The notes below the pieces were generated by a model that worked only from the letters and a program-made list of their open reading frames with translations, did not search any database and was not told the origin of the DNA. Positions 10,497-19,674 of a stretch of DNA of 64,000 nt are shown here, one piece after another (within the stretch, counting starts at the first letter, position 1; each line of letters begins with the position of its first letter). The translations under genes were made by a program, and so were the position numbers. The DNA is taken from the NCBI RefSeq assembly GCF_019039035.1, contig NZ_JAHNZT010000011.1, positions 1 to 64,000 of the forward strand, in the 5' to 3' direction. The DNA is from Citreicoccus inhibens (GTDB lineage Bacteria; Myxococcota; Myxococcia; Myxococcales; Myxococcaceae).

Positions 10497-10505
10497 AGGG
10501 CCGGC
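10481..10505 (+). terminator. Hairpin after glmM, overlapping the pdxJ promoter
   Basis: The arms GCCGGCCCT (10481-10489) and AGGGCCGGC (10497-10505) pair perfectly around a seven-base loop. No T-tract follows. It may end glmM transcription or act as an operator, because it covers the -10 region of the candidate pdxJ promoter. Confidence 0.45.
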
Positions 10506-10559
10506 ACGGCCCGGGCCCGCTGAGAATCCCGAGGCCGCCCGCAAAGCGAGGAGCGGTCG

Positions 10560-11285
10560 ATGGGACAGCGACTGGGTGTCAACGTGGATCATGTGGCGAC
10601 GCTGCGGCAGGCGCGTCGCACCCCTTATCCGGATCCGGTGACGGCGGCCGCGCTGGCGGAGTTGGCCGGCGCGCGGCAGATCACCATCCACCTGCGCGAG
10701 GACCGGCGTCATATCCAGGATCGTGATCTGCGCATCCTGCGCGACACGGTGCAGACGCTGCTCAACCTGGAGATGGCGGCCACCGCGGAGATGGTGAAGA
10801 TCGCCTACGAGTACAAGCCGGACGTGGTGACGCTCGTGCCCGAGCGCCGCGAGGAGCTCACCACGGAGGGCGGGCTCGAGGTGGCGGGTCAGCGCGAGCA
10901 GATCGCGAAGATCATCAAGAACCTCAAGGACGGCGAGATTTCCGTCTCGCTGTTCATCGATCCGGACCTGGACCAGGTGCGCGCGGCGCACAAGGTGAAC
11001 GCGGACCGCATCGAGCTGCACACCGGGCGGTACTGCGAGGCGCGCAACGAGCGGGAGCGGGCGCGGGAGCTGGCGCGCATCGTGGATGCGGCGAAGGCGG
11101 CGGCGAAGCTCGGCATGGGCGTGGCGGCGGGGCACGGCCTCAACTACGACAACGTGCAGCCCATCGCGCGCATCCAGGAGATCGACGAGCTGAACATCGG
11201 CCATGGCATCGTCGCGCGCGCCGTGCTCGTGGGCTTCGAGCGCGCGGTGCGCGAGATGCTCGAGCTGATGCGCGACGCGGGATAG
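10560..11285 (+). CDS. pdxJ: Pyridoxine 5'-phosphate synthase
   Basis: This 241-residue TIM-barrel enzyme condenses 1-deoxyxylulose 5-phosphate with 3-amino-2-oxopropyl phosphate to make pyridoxine 5'-phosphate (DXP-dependent B6 route). It begins '[17 protein letters not shown]', the family N-terminus with the catalytic His. It also has '[15 protein letters not shown]', '[16 protein letters not shown]', 'IELHTGRYC' and '[12 protein letters not shown]'. Length is normal. It is followed after 4 bp by acpS, the same pdxJ-acpS order seen in E. coli, and is the first gene of a four-gene unit. Confidence 0.96.
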   Translation: MGQRLGVNVDHVATLRQARRTPYPDPVTAAALAELAGARQITIHLREDRRHIQDRDLRILRDTVQTLLNLEMAATAEMVKIAYEYKPDVVTLVPERREELTTEGGLEVAGQREQIAKIIKNLKDGEISVSLFIDPDLDQVRAAHKVNADRIELHTGRYCEARNERERARELARIVDAAKAAAKLGMGVAAGHGLNYDNVQPIARIQEIDELNIGHGIVARAVLVGFERAVREMLELMRDAG

Positions 11286-11289
11286 CGCC

Positions 11290-11670
11290 ATGTCCATCAT
11301 CGGCCTGGGCCTGGACATCTGCTCCATCGAGCGCATCCAGCGCATCATCACCGGGCCCCGGGCGGAGGCGTTCCTCGCGCGCGTGTTCACGGATGGCGAG
11401 CGGGCCACCTGCTCGCCGCGCCACGACGCGGCGAGTGCCTACGCGGCGCGCTTCGCGGCCAAGGAGGCGCTCGTGAAGGCCCTGGGCGCACCCAAGGGGA
11501 TCCGCTGGCGGGACATGGAGGTCGTGCGCGAGGACGGGCCGCCCCGCTTCGCGCTCGCTGGCGTGGCTCGCGAGGTGATGGAGGCGCGAGGGTTGGAGGC
11601 CTTCCTCGCGCTCACCCATGACGCTGGCGTGGCCGCCGCCACGGTGGTGCTTCAGACGAAGGGGGTGTGA
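11290..11670 (+). CDS. acpS: Holo-[acyl-carrier-protein] synthase
   Basis: This 126-residue enzyme transfers 4'-phosphopantetheine from CoA to apo-ACP, activating fatty-acid and possibly polyketide carriers. The N-terminal 'IIGLGLDICSIERIQRI' contains the Mg-binding Asp, and 'FAAKEALVKALGAPKGIRW' contains the second metal Glu and CoA-binding Lys. Size and motif spacing are standard for the trimeric AcpS type. It starts 4 bp after pdxJ and ends 3 bp before nnr, so co-translation is likely. Confidence 0.95.
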   Translation: MSIIGLGLDICSIERIQRIITGPRAEAFLARVFTDGERATCSPRHDAASAYAARFAAKEALVKALGAPKGIRWRDMEVVREDGPPRFALAGVAREVMEARGLEAFLALTHDAGVAAATVVLQTKGV

Positions 11671-11673
11671 GCC

Positions 11674-13206
11674 ATGCTGCGAGTCCTCACCGCCGAGCAG
11701 ATGCGTCAGGCCGAACAGGCCGCCGAGCAGCACCACGGCATGCCCTCGGGTCTCCTCATGGAGAACGCGGGCCGAGGGCTCGCGGAGGTGGTTCGCGAGC
11801 TACTCGCTCCCACGGGGCGCGCGGTGGTGGTGTGCGGTCCGGGCAACAATGGTGGGGATGGGCTGGTCGCGGCCCGCTTCCTTCGGGCGAGTGGGGCGCA
11901 AGTCCTGGTCGCGCGGGTGGGTGACGTCGCGAAGCTCACGCCCGAGGCGCGACGCAACCTCGAGGCGCTCCGGGGCTTCGGCGTGGAGCCGACCTTGTTG
12001 GACACGATGCCCGCGCTGCGAACGGGCGATGTGGCCGTGGATGCGCTGTTCGGCACGGGCCTCAGCCGCGCGCCGGGTGGCGCGTTCGCCGCGGCCATCG
12101 AGGTGCTGGCGCGGTGGCGTCAGGCGGGCGCGACGGTCGTGGCGGCGGATGTGCCCTCGGGGCTGCGCAGCGACACGGGCGAGGCGTTCTCGCCGTGTGT
12201 CGAGGCGGACGTGACGGTGACGTTTGGCTTCCTCAAGCCGGGCCAGCTCTTCGAGCCTGGCGCGGCGCGATGTGGCGACGTGCGGCGCGTGGACATCGGG
12301 ATGGGCAGCGCGGTGGCCCAGTCGGTGTCCGGTCCCGAGCTGCTGTGGCTGGAAGAGTCCGATGCTCGCGAGTCCTTGCCCGTGCGCCGGGCGGACACGC
12401 ACAAGGGCACCTATGGCCACGTGCTCGTGGTGGCGGGGAGCCCCGGCAAGACGGGGGCCGCGGCGATGGTGGCCCTGGCGGCGCTGCGCAGCGGGGCGGG
12501 GCTCGTCACGGTGGCTACGCGTCCCTCCGCGTTGGGGCATGTGCTCGCGCACGCACCGGAGATCATGGGTGAGGCGCTGGAGGCCGAGGGGCCGTTGGGG
12601 CTCGGAGACCTGGACGCGCTGCTGGCCGCCGCCGAGGGCAAGGACGCGCTCGTGATGGGGCCAGGGATTGCCCGGGGGCCTCAAACGGCGGCCTTGATTG
12701 GCGAGTTGCTGTCGCGCGTGGAGGTGCCCGTTGTCCTCGATGCGGACGCGCTCAATGCCGTAGCCGAGGACCTCTCCGTGCTGCGGCGCGCTCGCGGTCC
12801 GGTGGTCCTCACGCCACATCCGGGAGAGATGTCGCGCTTGCTGAAGCAGTCGACTCGCGAGGTCCAGGAGCACCGCTTGGATGTGGCACATCGGCTGGCT
12901 GCTTCATCGGGCGCGACGGTGGTGCTCAAGGGCTCGCGGACGCTCATCGCCGAGCCCGGGGGCCGCGTGTTCATGAACCCCACGGGCAACCCGGGCATGT
13001 CCACGGGGGGCTCAGGCGATGTCCTGTCAGGTGTCTGCGGGGCGCTGCTGGGGCAGGGGCTGCCTGTGTCGAGCGGGGTGTGCACCGCCGTGTACGCGCA
13101 CGGGTTGGCGGGGGACCTCGTGGCGGCGCGGCGCGGGCAGCTCGGGCTCATCGCCACGGACTTGCTCAAGGGACTCTGTGAGGTCTGGGTGAGGTGGGGA
13201 CGATGA
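11674..13206 (+). CDS. nnr: Bifunctional NAD(P)HX epimerase/dehydratase
   Basis: This 510-residue repair enzyme reverses hydration damage to NADH and NADPH. The N-terminal YjeF/NnrE epimerase domain (about 1-215) has 'MLRVLTAEQMRQAE', 'CGPGNNGGDGLVAARFL' and 'VDALFGTG'. The C-terminal ADP-dependent dehydratase domain (about 230-505) has 'HKGTYGHVLVVAGSPG', 'LVMGPGI', 'VLTPHPGEMSRL' and the nucleotide-binding 'GTGGSGDVLSG'-type loop written here as 'STGGSGDVLSGV'. Its stop overlaps the tsaE start by three bases (ATGA). The nnr-tsaE pairing is widely conserved in bacteria. Confidence 0.95.
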   Translation: MLRVLTAEQMRQAEQAAEQHHGMPSGLLMENAGRGLAEVVRELLAPTGRAVVVCGPGNNGGDGLVAARFLRASGAQVLVARVGDVAKLTPEARRNLEALRGFGVEPTLLDTMPALRTGDVAVDALFGTGLSRAPGGAFAAAIEVLARWRQAGATVVAADVPSGLRSDTGEAFSPCVEADVTVTFGFLKPGQLFEPGAARCGDVRRVDIGMGSAVAQSVSGPELLWLEESDARESLPVRRADTHKGTYGHVLVVAGSPGKTGAAAMVALAALRSGAGLVTVATRPSALGHVLAHAPEIMGEALEAEGPLGLGDLDALLAAAEGKDALVMGPGIARGPQTAALIGELLSRVEVPVVLDADALNAVAEDLSVLRRARGPVVLTPHPGEMSRLLKQSTREVQEHRLDVAHRLAASSGATVVLKGSRTLIAEPGGRVFMNPTGNPGMSTGGSGDVLSGVCGALLGQGLPVSSGVCTAVYAHGLAGDLVAARRGQLGLIATDLLKGLCEVWVRWGR

Positions 13207-13688
13207 CCGCGGCACGGCAGGTGCGCACGCGCGTGTCCGCGTCGCCGGAGGAGACGCACCGGTTGGGGGTTCGGCTGGGCCAGCTGCTGGCCCCTGGTGA
13301 CTTCGTGGGACTCATCGGCGACCTGGGCGCGGGCAAGACGCACCTCGTGCGCGGCGTGGCCGAGGGAGCGGGGGTGGCTCGCTCCGAGGTGGCGAGCCCC
13401 ACGTTCGCCATTGTCTATCCCTACGCGGGCCGCATCCCGCTGTACCACGCGGACCTCTACCGCCTCGCGGACTACGACGAGCTGTACGCCACGGGCTTCC
13501 TGGACGTGGTGGGCAACGACGGCGCGGTGCTGGTGGAGTGGTTGGATCGCATCCCCGAGGCCGCGCCGCGCGAGTACCTGCGCGTGACGCTCGGCCACGC
13601 GGGCGACGATGCGCGGACGCTCACCGCCGAGGCGTTCGGGGAGCGGCCCACGGCGCTGTTGGAGAAATGGTGGGCCGAGGAGGGCTGA
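13203..13688 (+). CDS. tsaE: tRNA t6A biosynthesis ATPase TsaE
   Basis: This 161-residue P-loop ATPase works with TsaB, TsaC and TsaD in N6-threonylcarbamoylation of A37 in ANN-decoding tRNAs. The Walker A loop is 'GDLGAGKTHLVRG', followed by 'SPTFAIVYPYAG' and 'LYHADLYRLAD', all family signatures. I start at ATG 13203, which overlaps the nnr stop in ATGA; an in-frame GTG nine bases upstream is possible but unneeded. It is the last gene of the pdxJ unit and ends only 3 bp from the stop of the convergent amidotransferase gene. Confidence 0.93.
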   Translation: MTAARQVRTRVSASPEETHRLGVRLGQLLAPGDFVGLIGDLGAGKTHLVRGVAEGAGVARSEVASPTFAIVYPYAGRIPLYHADLYRLADYDELYATGFLDVVGNDGAVLVEWLDRIPEAAPREYLRVTLGHAGDDARTLTAEAFGERPTALLEKWWAEEG

Positions 13689-13691
13689 TCC

Positions 13692-14537
13692 TCAGGAGTG
13701 CTGCGTCGCGGGACGGACCGCCAGCTCCTGCACCTTCCACTTGCGGAAGACGAGGCCCTGGTCCACGCCGACCACGTCCTCTTCCTCCAGCGGCAGCCAG
13801 TGCGGACCGCCGCACAGCGACTCGCTGGAGACGATGAACTGCTCCAGAGCCGCGCCGGGCGCGGGCGCCTGTCCGGAGCCGAAGCAGCTGCGCGGTCCCG
13901 CGGACATGAACAGGGTGCGGTTGCGGCGCGTGGCGACCATCACCTCGCCGTTGGTGACGAGAAAGTTCATGGCCGAGCGGCACTTGGGCTCGTTGCCCGG
14001 GACGTCGGTGATGGAGGCCACCAGGCTCATCGTCTCGGCGAGCGCGCCCGCGACCTGATCCAAACCCACCGAACCGCCCAGCGAGACGCGCTGCGAGAGC
14101 CGGGTGAGGAAGAGATAGAAGCAGCGCTCGCTGTCCGTCGTGCCCTTGATCTGCGCGAGCAGGTCCGCGCGGATGTGCGCCTCGATGGCCGACTGGTGCT
14201 GGGCGAACTCGCGCAGCGTGCCGTTGTGCACGAAGGACCAGCGCTCGAACGAAAAGGGATGGGAGTTGCTCAGCTGCACCGTGCCCACGCTGGCCAGTCG
14301 GATGTGGGCCACCACGGTGCGCGCGGAGACGCCGCTGGAGACGCGCTCGAAGTCCGGATCGTTGAACGCGGCGCCCACGCCATGCTCCACGTGAGGGAGC
14401 GGCTCGGGGCCGTAGGCGGCGATGCCCCATCCGTCCTTGTGCTCACGGGACTGCCGGAGCAGCGAGTTCTTCTCCGTCACCAACGCGGAGTGGACGGCGG
14501 CGGGCACTGCGGAGCGGATTCCAAAGAGTCGGCACAT
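13692..14537 (-). CDS. Class II glutamine amidotransferase (YafJ/EgtC-like)
   Basis: This 281-residue N-terminal-nucleophile amidotransferase has its catalytic Cys at residue 2 (MCRLFGIRSA) after Met removal. It shows 'EHKDGWGIAAYG', 'VVAHIRLASVG', 'LSNSHPFSFE' and 'FVHNGTL', the glutaminase-domain landmarks. There is no attached synthase domain, so the ammonia acceptor is unknown. Proteins of this size are usually called YafJ-type; some relatives act in ergothioneine or secondary metabolism. It sits 86 bp downstream of hutI, on the same strand. A TATAAG-like -10 at 14552-14557 would give it its own promoter with a very short leader. Confidence 0.85.
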   Translation of the reverse strand: MCRLFGIRSAVPAAVHSALVTEKNSLLRQSREHKDGWGIAAYGPEPLPHVEHGVGAAFNDPDFERVSSGVSARTVVAHIRLASVGTVQLSNSHPFSFERWSFVHNGTLREFAQHQSAIEAHIRADLLAQIKGTTDSERCFYLFLTRLSQRVSLGGSVGLDQVAGALAETMSLVASITDVPGNEPKCRSAMNFLVTNGEVMVATRRNRTLFMSAGPRSCFGSGQAPAPGAALEQFIVSSESLCGGPHWLPLEEEDVVGVDQGLVFRKWKVQELAVRPATQHS

Positions 14538-14623
14538 GGCGGCAGTTGGTACTTATAACGGCCGACGTGGGCGGATAGTCCCGCCCTGTCGTCCGGCGGA
14601 CGGCGCGGCCTCCGCGTCGCCCC

Positions 14624-15883
14624 TTACTGACAGGAACTCATCCGCGCGCGATGCACCACCTGTCCACTCTTCACCACCACTCGCGCGTGGTTGATGCCCA
14701 GATGGTAGGGCAGGTGCCGGTAGCTGGGACAGCCAAACACCACCAGGTCGCCTGCATCCCCCACGGCCAGGCGGCCATGCTGTTGGAGTCCCAAGCATTG
14801 CGCCGCGCCGCGCGTGGCGGCCCAGTAGGCCTCGGCCGCGCTCAATCCATTCTCCAGACAGGCGAGTCCTAGGACGAGCGCGTGGTTCTCCGTCATGGAC
14901 GAGCCCGGATTGACATTGGTGCCCAGCGCGACGTTGAGGCCGGCGTCGCGCAGCTTGCGGCCGGGCGCGTAGGGGCGCATGCGCAGGAAGAGGGTGGAGG
15001 TGGGCACGAGGCAGGCAGTGACGTTCGCGGCGGCGAGCGCGCGGATGCCCTCGTCGGTGATCTGCTCCAGGTGGTCGGCGCTGGCGGCGCCCAGTTCGGC
15101 GGCGAGCTGCGAGGCGCCCATGGCGGTGAGCTGATCCGCATGGAGCCTCGGGACGAGGCCCAGCGCGCGGCCCGCGAGCAGGAGTCGGCGGGACTCGTCC
15201 ACGGTGAAGGCGCTGTCCTCGGTGAAGACGTCGCAGAAGCGCGCGAGCCCCTCGCGCGCCACGGCGGGGAGGATGTCGCGGATGCACAGCTCCAGGTAGT
15301 CCTCGCGGCGGCCCTTGTATTCCTCGGGGACCGCGTGCGCGCACAGGAGCGTGGGCACCAGCTCCATGGGCGTGTGCGTGCCCAGGCGGCGCACCACGCG
15401 CAGCATCTTCAGCTCGTGCTCCACGGACAGCCCGTAGCCGCTCTTGACCTCCGCCGTCGTCACGCCGAACGACAACAGCCGCTCGATTCGCGGCAGCGCG
15501 AGCTGGATGAGCGTTTCCTCGCTGGCGGCGCGCGTGTTGCGCACCGTGTTCGCGATGCCTCCTCCCGCGCGAGCAATCTCCAGGTAGGTGGCGCCCTGGT
15601 TGCGCAGGTCGAACTCGGCGGAGCGCTCGCCCGCGAAGACGAGGTGCGTGTGCGGGTCCACGAAGCCGGGGCCCACGAAGCCGCCCTCTGCGTCCACCAC
15701 CTCGGTGGCGGGGCCGATGGCGTCAGCGGGCAGGTCCGACTCGGGGCCGACATAGGCCACGCGGCCCGCACGCAGGCCCACGCAGGCGAAAGGGCGCGGG
15801 GTGAGCGCCGCTTCGGCCGCTTCGCGGTGCGTGCCTTCGACGGTGAGGACTTCGGAGGTGTTGCGAACGAGCAGGTCCAACAT
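14624..15883 (-). CDS. hutI: Imidazolonepropionase
   Basis: This 419-residue amidohydrolase performs the third step of histidine degradation, opening imidazolone-5-propionate to N-formimino-glutamate. The metal ligands are visible in 'GFVDPHTHLVFAG', and further family motifs are 'KSGYGLSVEHELKMLRV', 'LHADQLTAMGASQLA' and 'ALGTNVNPGSS'. Although the frame is open 29 codons upstream, ATG 15883 ('MLDLLVRNTSEV') gives the normal length and lies 10 bp after the preceding lipoprotein stop. It is third in a hutU - lipoprotein - hutI unit. hutH is not in this window. Confidence 0.94.
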   Translation of the reverse strand: MLDLLVRNTSEVLTVEGTHREAAEAALTPRPFACVGLRAGRVAYVGPESDLPADAIGPATEVVDAEGGFVGPGFVDPHTHLVFAGERSAEFDLRNQGATYLEIARAGGGIANTVRNTRAASEETLIQLALPRIERLLSFGVTTAEVKSGYGLSVEHELKMLRVVRRLGTHTPMELVPTLLCAHAVPEEYKGRREDYLELCIRDILPAVAREGLARFCDVFTEDSAFTVDESRRLLLAGRALGLVPRLHADQLTAMGASQLAAELGAASADHLEQITDEGIRALAAANVTACLVPTSTLFLRMRPYAPGRKLRDAGLNVALGTNVNPGSSMTENHALVLGLACLENGLSAAEAYWAATRGAAQCLGLQQHGRLAVGDAGDLVVFGCPSYRHLPYHLGINHARVVVKSGQVVHRARMSSCQ

Positions 15884-15893
15884 GGTCAGGGCC

Positions 15894-16622
15894 TCAGCGG
15901 GCGCCTCGCACGCCCACGATGGGAACGTTCCAGGAATCTCCCGTGCCCAGGCGCGTGCGCCCGAAGCCACCGGAGATCTCCATCTGGTTGGCGCCGCGGC
16001 CCAGCGTCACGCGCGCGGCCACGACGGCGCCGTAGTACACGGCCCAGGTAGAGGTCGCCTCGCGGGCGAACGTCTGGTTCCAACTGAAGAAGGGCACCAG
16101 GCCCAGCGCTACGCCGGGCTCGGGCTGAAGGGCGAGCGCGCACGTCGCCTCGGCGCCAATCATGCTGCCGGGGCCACCTCGTCCCGTGAGGCCGAAGTCC
16201 GAGGCTCCGCGCACGGACAGGGCGGGTCCCAGGCCCACGCGCTCCGTCCCCAGATAGTACGACGCGCCGGCATAGACGCCGTAGCCGGGCATGGGCACCG
16301 TCACGGGCGTCACCTCGCCCTGCGCGCCCGCGTGCAGCGACAGCCGCTCCGAGAGTGGGAAGGTCACCGCCGCGTCGTAGGCGAGCCCCCATTGCTGCGT
16401 GGCCAGGGTGCTGGTGTCGCCGCGGAACGGCGTGGTGGAGGTGCTGTTGAGGGACGCGCTCAGCCGGGGCCCGGAGCGGATGCCCAACTGAAAGAGCCGC
16501 GCGTCGGGGTTGCCCGGGCCCAGCCGCATCACGGCCGGGCCCAGGGTGGTGGGCGCGCAGCCCCCGAGCGTCGTGAGCGCGCAGGCGACCGCCAGGCAGT
16601 TTCGGACGTTCGGGGGAGTCAT
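15894..16622 (-). CDS. Probable outer-membrane lipoprotein inside the hut operon
   Basis: This is a 242-residue protein with a signal peptide and lipobox TLGGC (Cys near 22). The mature part alternates short hydrophobic strands and turns ('YGVYAGASYYLG', 'ALGLVPFFSWNQ', 'VVAARVTLG', 'MEISGGFGRTRL'), which looks like a small beta-barrel of 8-10 strands. I recognise no named family. It lies 8 bp after hutU and 10 bp before hutI, so it is co-transcribed with histidine catabolism. A role in envelope passage or sensing of histidine or urocanate is conceivable but only inferred from position. Confidence 0.7.
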   Translation of the reverse strand: MTPPNVRNCLAVACALTTLGGCAPTTLGPAVMRLGPGNPDARLFQLGIRSGPRLSASLNSTSTTPFRGDTSTLATQQWGLAYDAAVTFPLSERLSLHAGAQGEVTPVTVPMPGYGVYAGASYYLGTERVGLGPALSVRGASDFGLTGRGGPGSMIGAEATCALALQPEPGVALGLVPFFSWNQTFAREATSTWAVYYGAVVAARVTLGRGANQMEISGGFGRTRLGTGDSWNVPIVGVRGAR

Positions 16623-16630
16623 GCCGTGTC

Positions 16631-18286
16631 TCAGAGCGTGATGCCGGGGATCTTCACGCCGCGCTCCTTGGCGACGTCGACCGCCTCGGTGTAACCCGCG
16701 TCCGCGTGGCGCAGCACGCCCATGGCGGGATCCGAGGTGAGCACGCGCTCGATGCGCCGCGCGGCCTCGGGCGTGCCGTCCGCGACGATGACCTGACCGG
16801 CGTGGAGCGAGTAGCCCATGCCGACGCCGCCGCCGTGGTGGAACGACACCCAGGACGCGCCGTTCACGGCGTTGACCAGGGCGTTGAGGATGGGCCAGTC
16901 CGCCACCGCGTCCGTGCCGTCCTTCATGGCCTCCGTCTCGCGGTTGGGCGACGCCACCGAGCCGCAGTCGAGGTGATCGCGCCCGATGACGATGGGCGCC
17001 TTCACCTCGCCCTTGCGCACCAGCTCGTTGAACGCGAGGCCCGCCTTGGCGCGCTCGCCGTAGCCCAGCCAGCAGATGCGCGCGGGCAGACCCTGGAACG
17101 CGATGCGATCCTGCGCCATGTCCAGCCAGCGCTTGAGCGAGGCCTTGTGCGGGAACAGCTCCAGCACGGCGCGGTCGGTGCGGCGGATGTCCTCGGGGTC
17201 TCCGGACAGGGCCACCCAGCGGAAGGGCCCCATGCCCTCGCAGAACAGCGGGCGGATGTAGGCGGGCACGAAGCCGGGGAACTCGAACGCGTCCGTCATT
17301 CCGCCGAGCTGCGCCTGTCCGCGCAGGTTGTTGCCGTAGTCGAAGACGAAGCTGCCGGCGCGCTGGAAGTCGTTCATCGCGTCCACGTGCATCATCATGG
17401 ACTCGCGCGCGCGTCGGACGTACTCCTGCGGATCTCGCTGGCGCAGCTCGTGCGCGGCCTCCAGCGACAGGTCCGTGGGGATGTAGCCGTTGAGCGGATC
17501 ATGCGCGCTCGTCTGATCCGTCACGAGGTCGGGCTTGATTCCGCGGCGGTACAGCTCTCGGAACACCGACGCCGCGTTGCCAATGATGCCGATGGACTTG
17601 CCCACGCGCCGCTGCATCGCGTCCTTGGCCAGCGCGAGCGCCTCGTCGAGGTCCTTGGCGACGACGTCCAGGTAGCGCGTCTCCACGCGGCGGCGGGCGC
17701 GCGTGGGGTCGATCTCCACGCCGAGGAACACGGCGTTGTTCATGGTGGCGGCCAGCGGCTGCGCGCCGCCCATGCCCCCCAGACCTCCGGAGAGGATGAG
17801 GCGGCCGGCCAGGTCATCGGTGCCGAAGTGGTGGCGACCGGCGGCGGCGAAGGTCTCGTAGGTGCCCTGCAGGATGCCCTGCGTGCCGATGTAGATCCAC
17901 GAGCCGGCCGTCATCTGGCCGTACATCATCAGGCCCTTCTTCTCCAACTCGTGGAAGTGCTCCCAGTTGGCCCAGCGGCCCACGAGGTTCGAGTTGGCGA
18001 TGAGCACGCGGGGCGCATCCGGGTGGGTGCGCAGCACGCCCACGGGCTTGCCGGACTGCACGAGCAGCGTCTCGTCGTCGGTGAGGTTCTGGAGGCTGGA
18101 GACGATGCGGTCGAACGACGGCCAGTCGCGCGCGGCCTTGCCCGTGCCGCCGTAGACGACGAGATCCTCGGGGCGCTCGGCCACGTCGGGATCGAGGTTG
18201 TTCATCAACATCCGGAGCGCGGCCTCCTGGACCCAGCCCTTGCAGGACAGGGTGGAGCCACGGGGGGCGCGGATGACGCGGGACAT
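16631..18286 (-). CDS. hutU: Urocanate hydratase
   Basis: This 551-residue NAD+-dependent cytoplasmic enzyme converts urocanate to imidazolone-5-propionate, the second step of histidine breakdown. It shows '[18 protein letters not shown]', '[15 protein letters not shown]', '[11 protein letters not shown]', '[11 protein letters not shown]', '[11 protein letters not shown]' (NAD-binding) and '[15 protein letters not shown]' with the active-site Cys. It also has '[12 protein letters not shown]' near the end. Full typical length. The start ATG has AGGAG at seven-base spacing. It is the first gene of the hut unit. Confidence 0.96.
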   Translation of the reverse strand: MSRVIRAPRGSTLSCKGWVQEAALRMLMNNLDPDVAERPEDLVVYGGTGKAARDWPSFDRIVSSLQNLTDDETLLVQSGKPVGVLRTHPDAPRVLIANSNLVGRWANWEHFHELEKKGLMMYGQMTAGSWIYIGTQGILQGTYETFAAAGRHHFGTDDLAGRLILSGGLGGMGGAQPLAATMNNAVFLGVEIDPTRARRRVETRYLDVVAKDLDEALALAKDAMQRRVGKSIGIIGNAASVFRELYRRGIKPDLVTDQTSAHDPLNGYIPTDLSLEAAHELRQRDPQEYVRRARESMMMHVDAMNDFQRAGSFVFDYGNNLRGQAQLGGMTDAFEFPGFVPAYIRPLFCEGMGPFRWVALSGDPEDIRRTDRAVLELFPHKASLKRWLDMAQDRIAFQGLPARICWLGYGERAKAGLAFNELVRKGEVKAPIVIGRDHLDCGSVASPNRETEAMKDGTDAVADWPILNALVNAVNGASWVSFHHGGGVGMGYSLHAGQVIVADGTPEAARRIERVLTSDPAMGVLRHADAGYTEAVDVAKERGVKIPGITL

Positions 18287-18387
18287 GCGAAGACTCCTGG
18301 AGCCGGGGGCTCGGACAAGTCGAGGGCCGGCACACTACCCGAAGCCCTCCAGGGCGGGGGTGTCTCTTGCTCCACGACGCGGTGGGA

Positions 18388-18415
18388 GCCCGCGCCACTG
18401 AATCGTGACGCGGGC
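18388..18415. terminator. Hairpin between BON gene and hutU
   Basis: A perfect GCCCGCG/CGCGGGC stem with a 14-base loop lies 28 bp past the stop of the BON-domain gene, on its downstream side. No T-tract is present, so this is a weak terminator candidate. It could also lie in the hutU upstream control region. Confidence 0.3.
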
Positions 18416-18443
18416 GGACATGGACCGGTGGTCCCAGGGGACC

Positions 18444-19466
18444 TCAGCTCGACGGACGGTGGGCGTCCTCCGGGGCCGGGGGCGGGGTGGGCTCCGAGGC
18501 GTGGTCGGCCTGGTGGATCCGCAGGTGGTTGTGGATGTCCTTCACCCCCAGCTCCCCGTCGGCCACATCCTCGATGGCGCGCTTCTCGTCACGGCTGCTC
18601 ACCGTGCCGCGCAGGGTGACCTCGCCGGCCTCGACGTGGACGTCCACTTCGCTGGCGTCCATCCACTCGCGCATCAGGCGTTCGCAGATCTCCTCGCGGA
18701 TCCTCGAGTCCGAGCGCGTGTAGCTCCGAGGCCCGCGCCCCGCGGGTCGCGGCACATGGCCTCGCCCCAGGTAGCCGCCGTGCCCCAACTCGTGGTCCTG
18801 CGGGCGCGAGGGGCTGGTCCAGTAGCCCATCTGCGGAGGCGCCATGTTCTCGCGGCCGGGGCCGTGGGGGCCGGGCTCGGTGCCGCCATATCGAACGTCT
18901 TGCTCCGGGAGCGGAGCCCCCCCTCGAGCGCGGCGCGGTGGTCCTCTTCGATGGCGGCCCGGGGGCGGCTCGGGGGGGAGCTCGTGGAAGGAGCCGCTCG
19001 GGCTGAAGCCGGGGCGGCGGAGGCTCTGCTCGGGCTCGAACTCGCGCGCGCGGCGATCCCTCTCGCGGTAGGGGTCGAAGTGGCGCGGCGGTGGACGCGC
19101 GCGGTCCAGGTCCTGCGCGGCGACGTGGAAGTCCTGGTCCAGGTCGAACTCGCGCGTGTCGTGATCGCGGGCCAGATACCGCTCGTCGCGGTCCCAGGCG
19201 AAGTCCCGGGACTCGCCCTGGCGATCCGGATCCGAGTCCCAGTCCCCCGCGTGGACCCGCCGGTCCCGGGCCTCGTCCCGGGCGTCGTCCAGGTAGTGCG
19301 CCGCGTCGCGGTGGGCCCGGCCCAGGAGCGGAGACTCATGGGCGAGGGGGTCGCCCGCTCGGGCTGCCTCCCACCCGCCGGACAGCCCCTCCCCGGGCCG
19401 CTCGTGCTTGCGCCCCTTGGGGCCATGGCCTCGTTTGCGCTTGCCGTCGTGGTGCCTGCCGCTCAT
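18444..19466 (-). CDS. BON-domain protein with charged low-complexity region
   Basis: This is a 340-residue protein. Residues 1-25 are basic (KRKRGHGPKGRKHE). Residues 45-130 are dominated by Asp, Arg and aromatic residues ('DWDSDPDRQGESRDFAWDRD'). A Pro/Arg/Gly-rich linker follows. One BON domain lies near the C-terminus: 'REEICERLMREWMDASEVDV', 'VTLRGTVSSRDEKRAIEDVA', 'VKDIHNHL'. BON domains usually bind phospholipid membranes or mediate interactions, often in the periplasm (OsmY), but this protein has no signal peptide. The start at 19466 has GAGGAGG at ideal distance. Several other starts upstream in the open frame lack this. Function unknown. Confidence 0.75.
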   Translation of the reverse strand: MSGRHHDGKRKRGHGPKGRKHERPGEGLSGGWEAARAGDPLAHESPLLGRAHRDAAHYLDDARDEARDRRVHAGDWDSDPDRQGESRDFAWDRDERYLARDHDTREFDLDQDFHVAAQDLDRARPPPRHFDPYRERDRRAREFEPEQSLRRPGFSPSGSFHELPPEPPPGRHRRGPPRRARGGAPLPEQDVRYGGTEPGPHGPGRENMAPPQMGYWTSPSRPQDHELGHGGYLGRGHVPRPAGRGPRSYTRSDSRIREEICERLMREWMDASEVDVHVEAGEVTLRGTVSSRDEKRAIEDVADGELGVKDIHNHLRIHQADHASEPTPPPAPEDAHRPSS

Positions 19467-19674
19467 CGCGCCGCCTCCTCGGGGTGCCGTGCGCTGTCGC
19501 ACTCCGCTCCAAGACGTTCGTGCCGATGGGAGGTGACGGCAACGTGGGGTGGGTGGGGGGAGACGGAGGAAGGACCATCCTCGGGCGTCACCTCGCGCCT
19601 CGGGCGCGGTAGGATTGCGCCCGCCCGGGCGGCGGCGGAACGGTCGCGCGCACGGGTTTCTGGGAGGGCGGTTC

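Noticed and set aside
16706-18619. 637-codon open frame on the plus strand
   Set aside because: Antisense to hutU, which has full family motifs. The frame reads as Gly/Arg/Ala/His-rich sequence with no domain.
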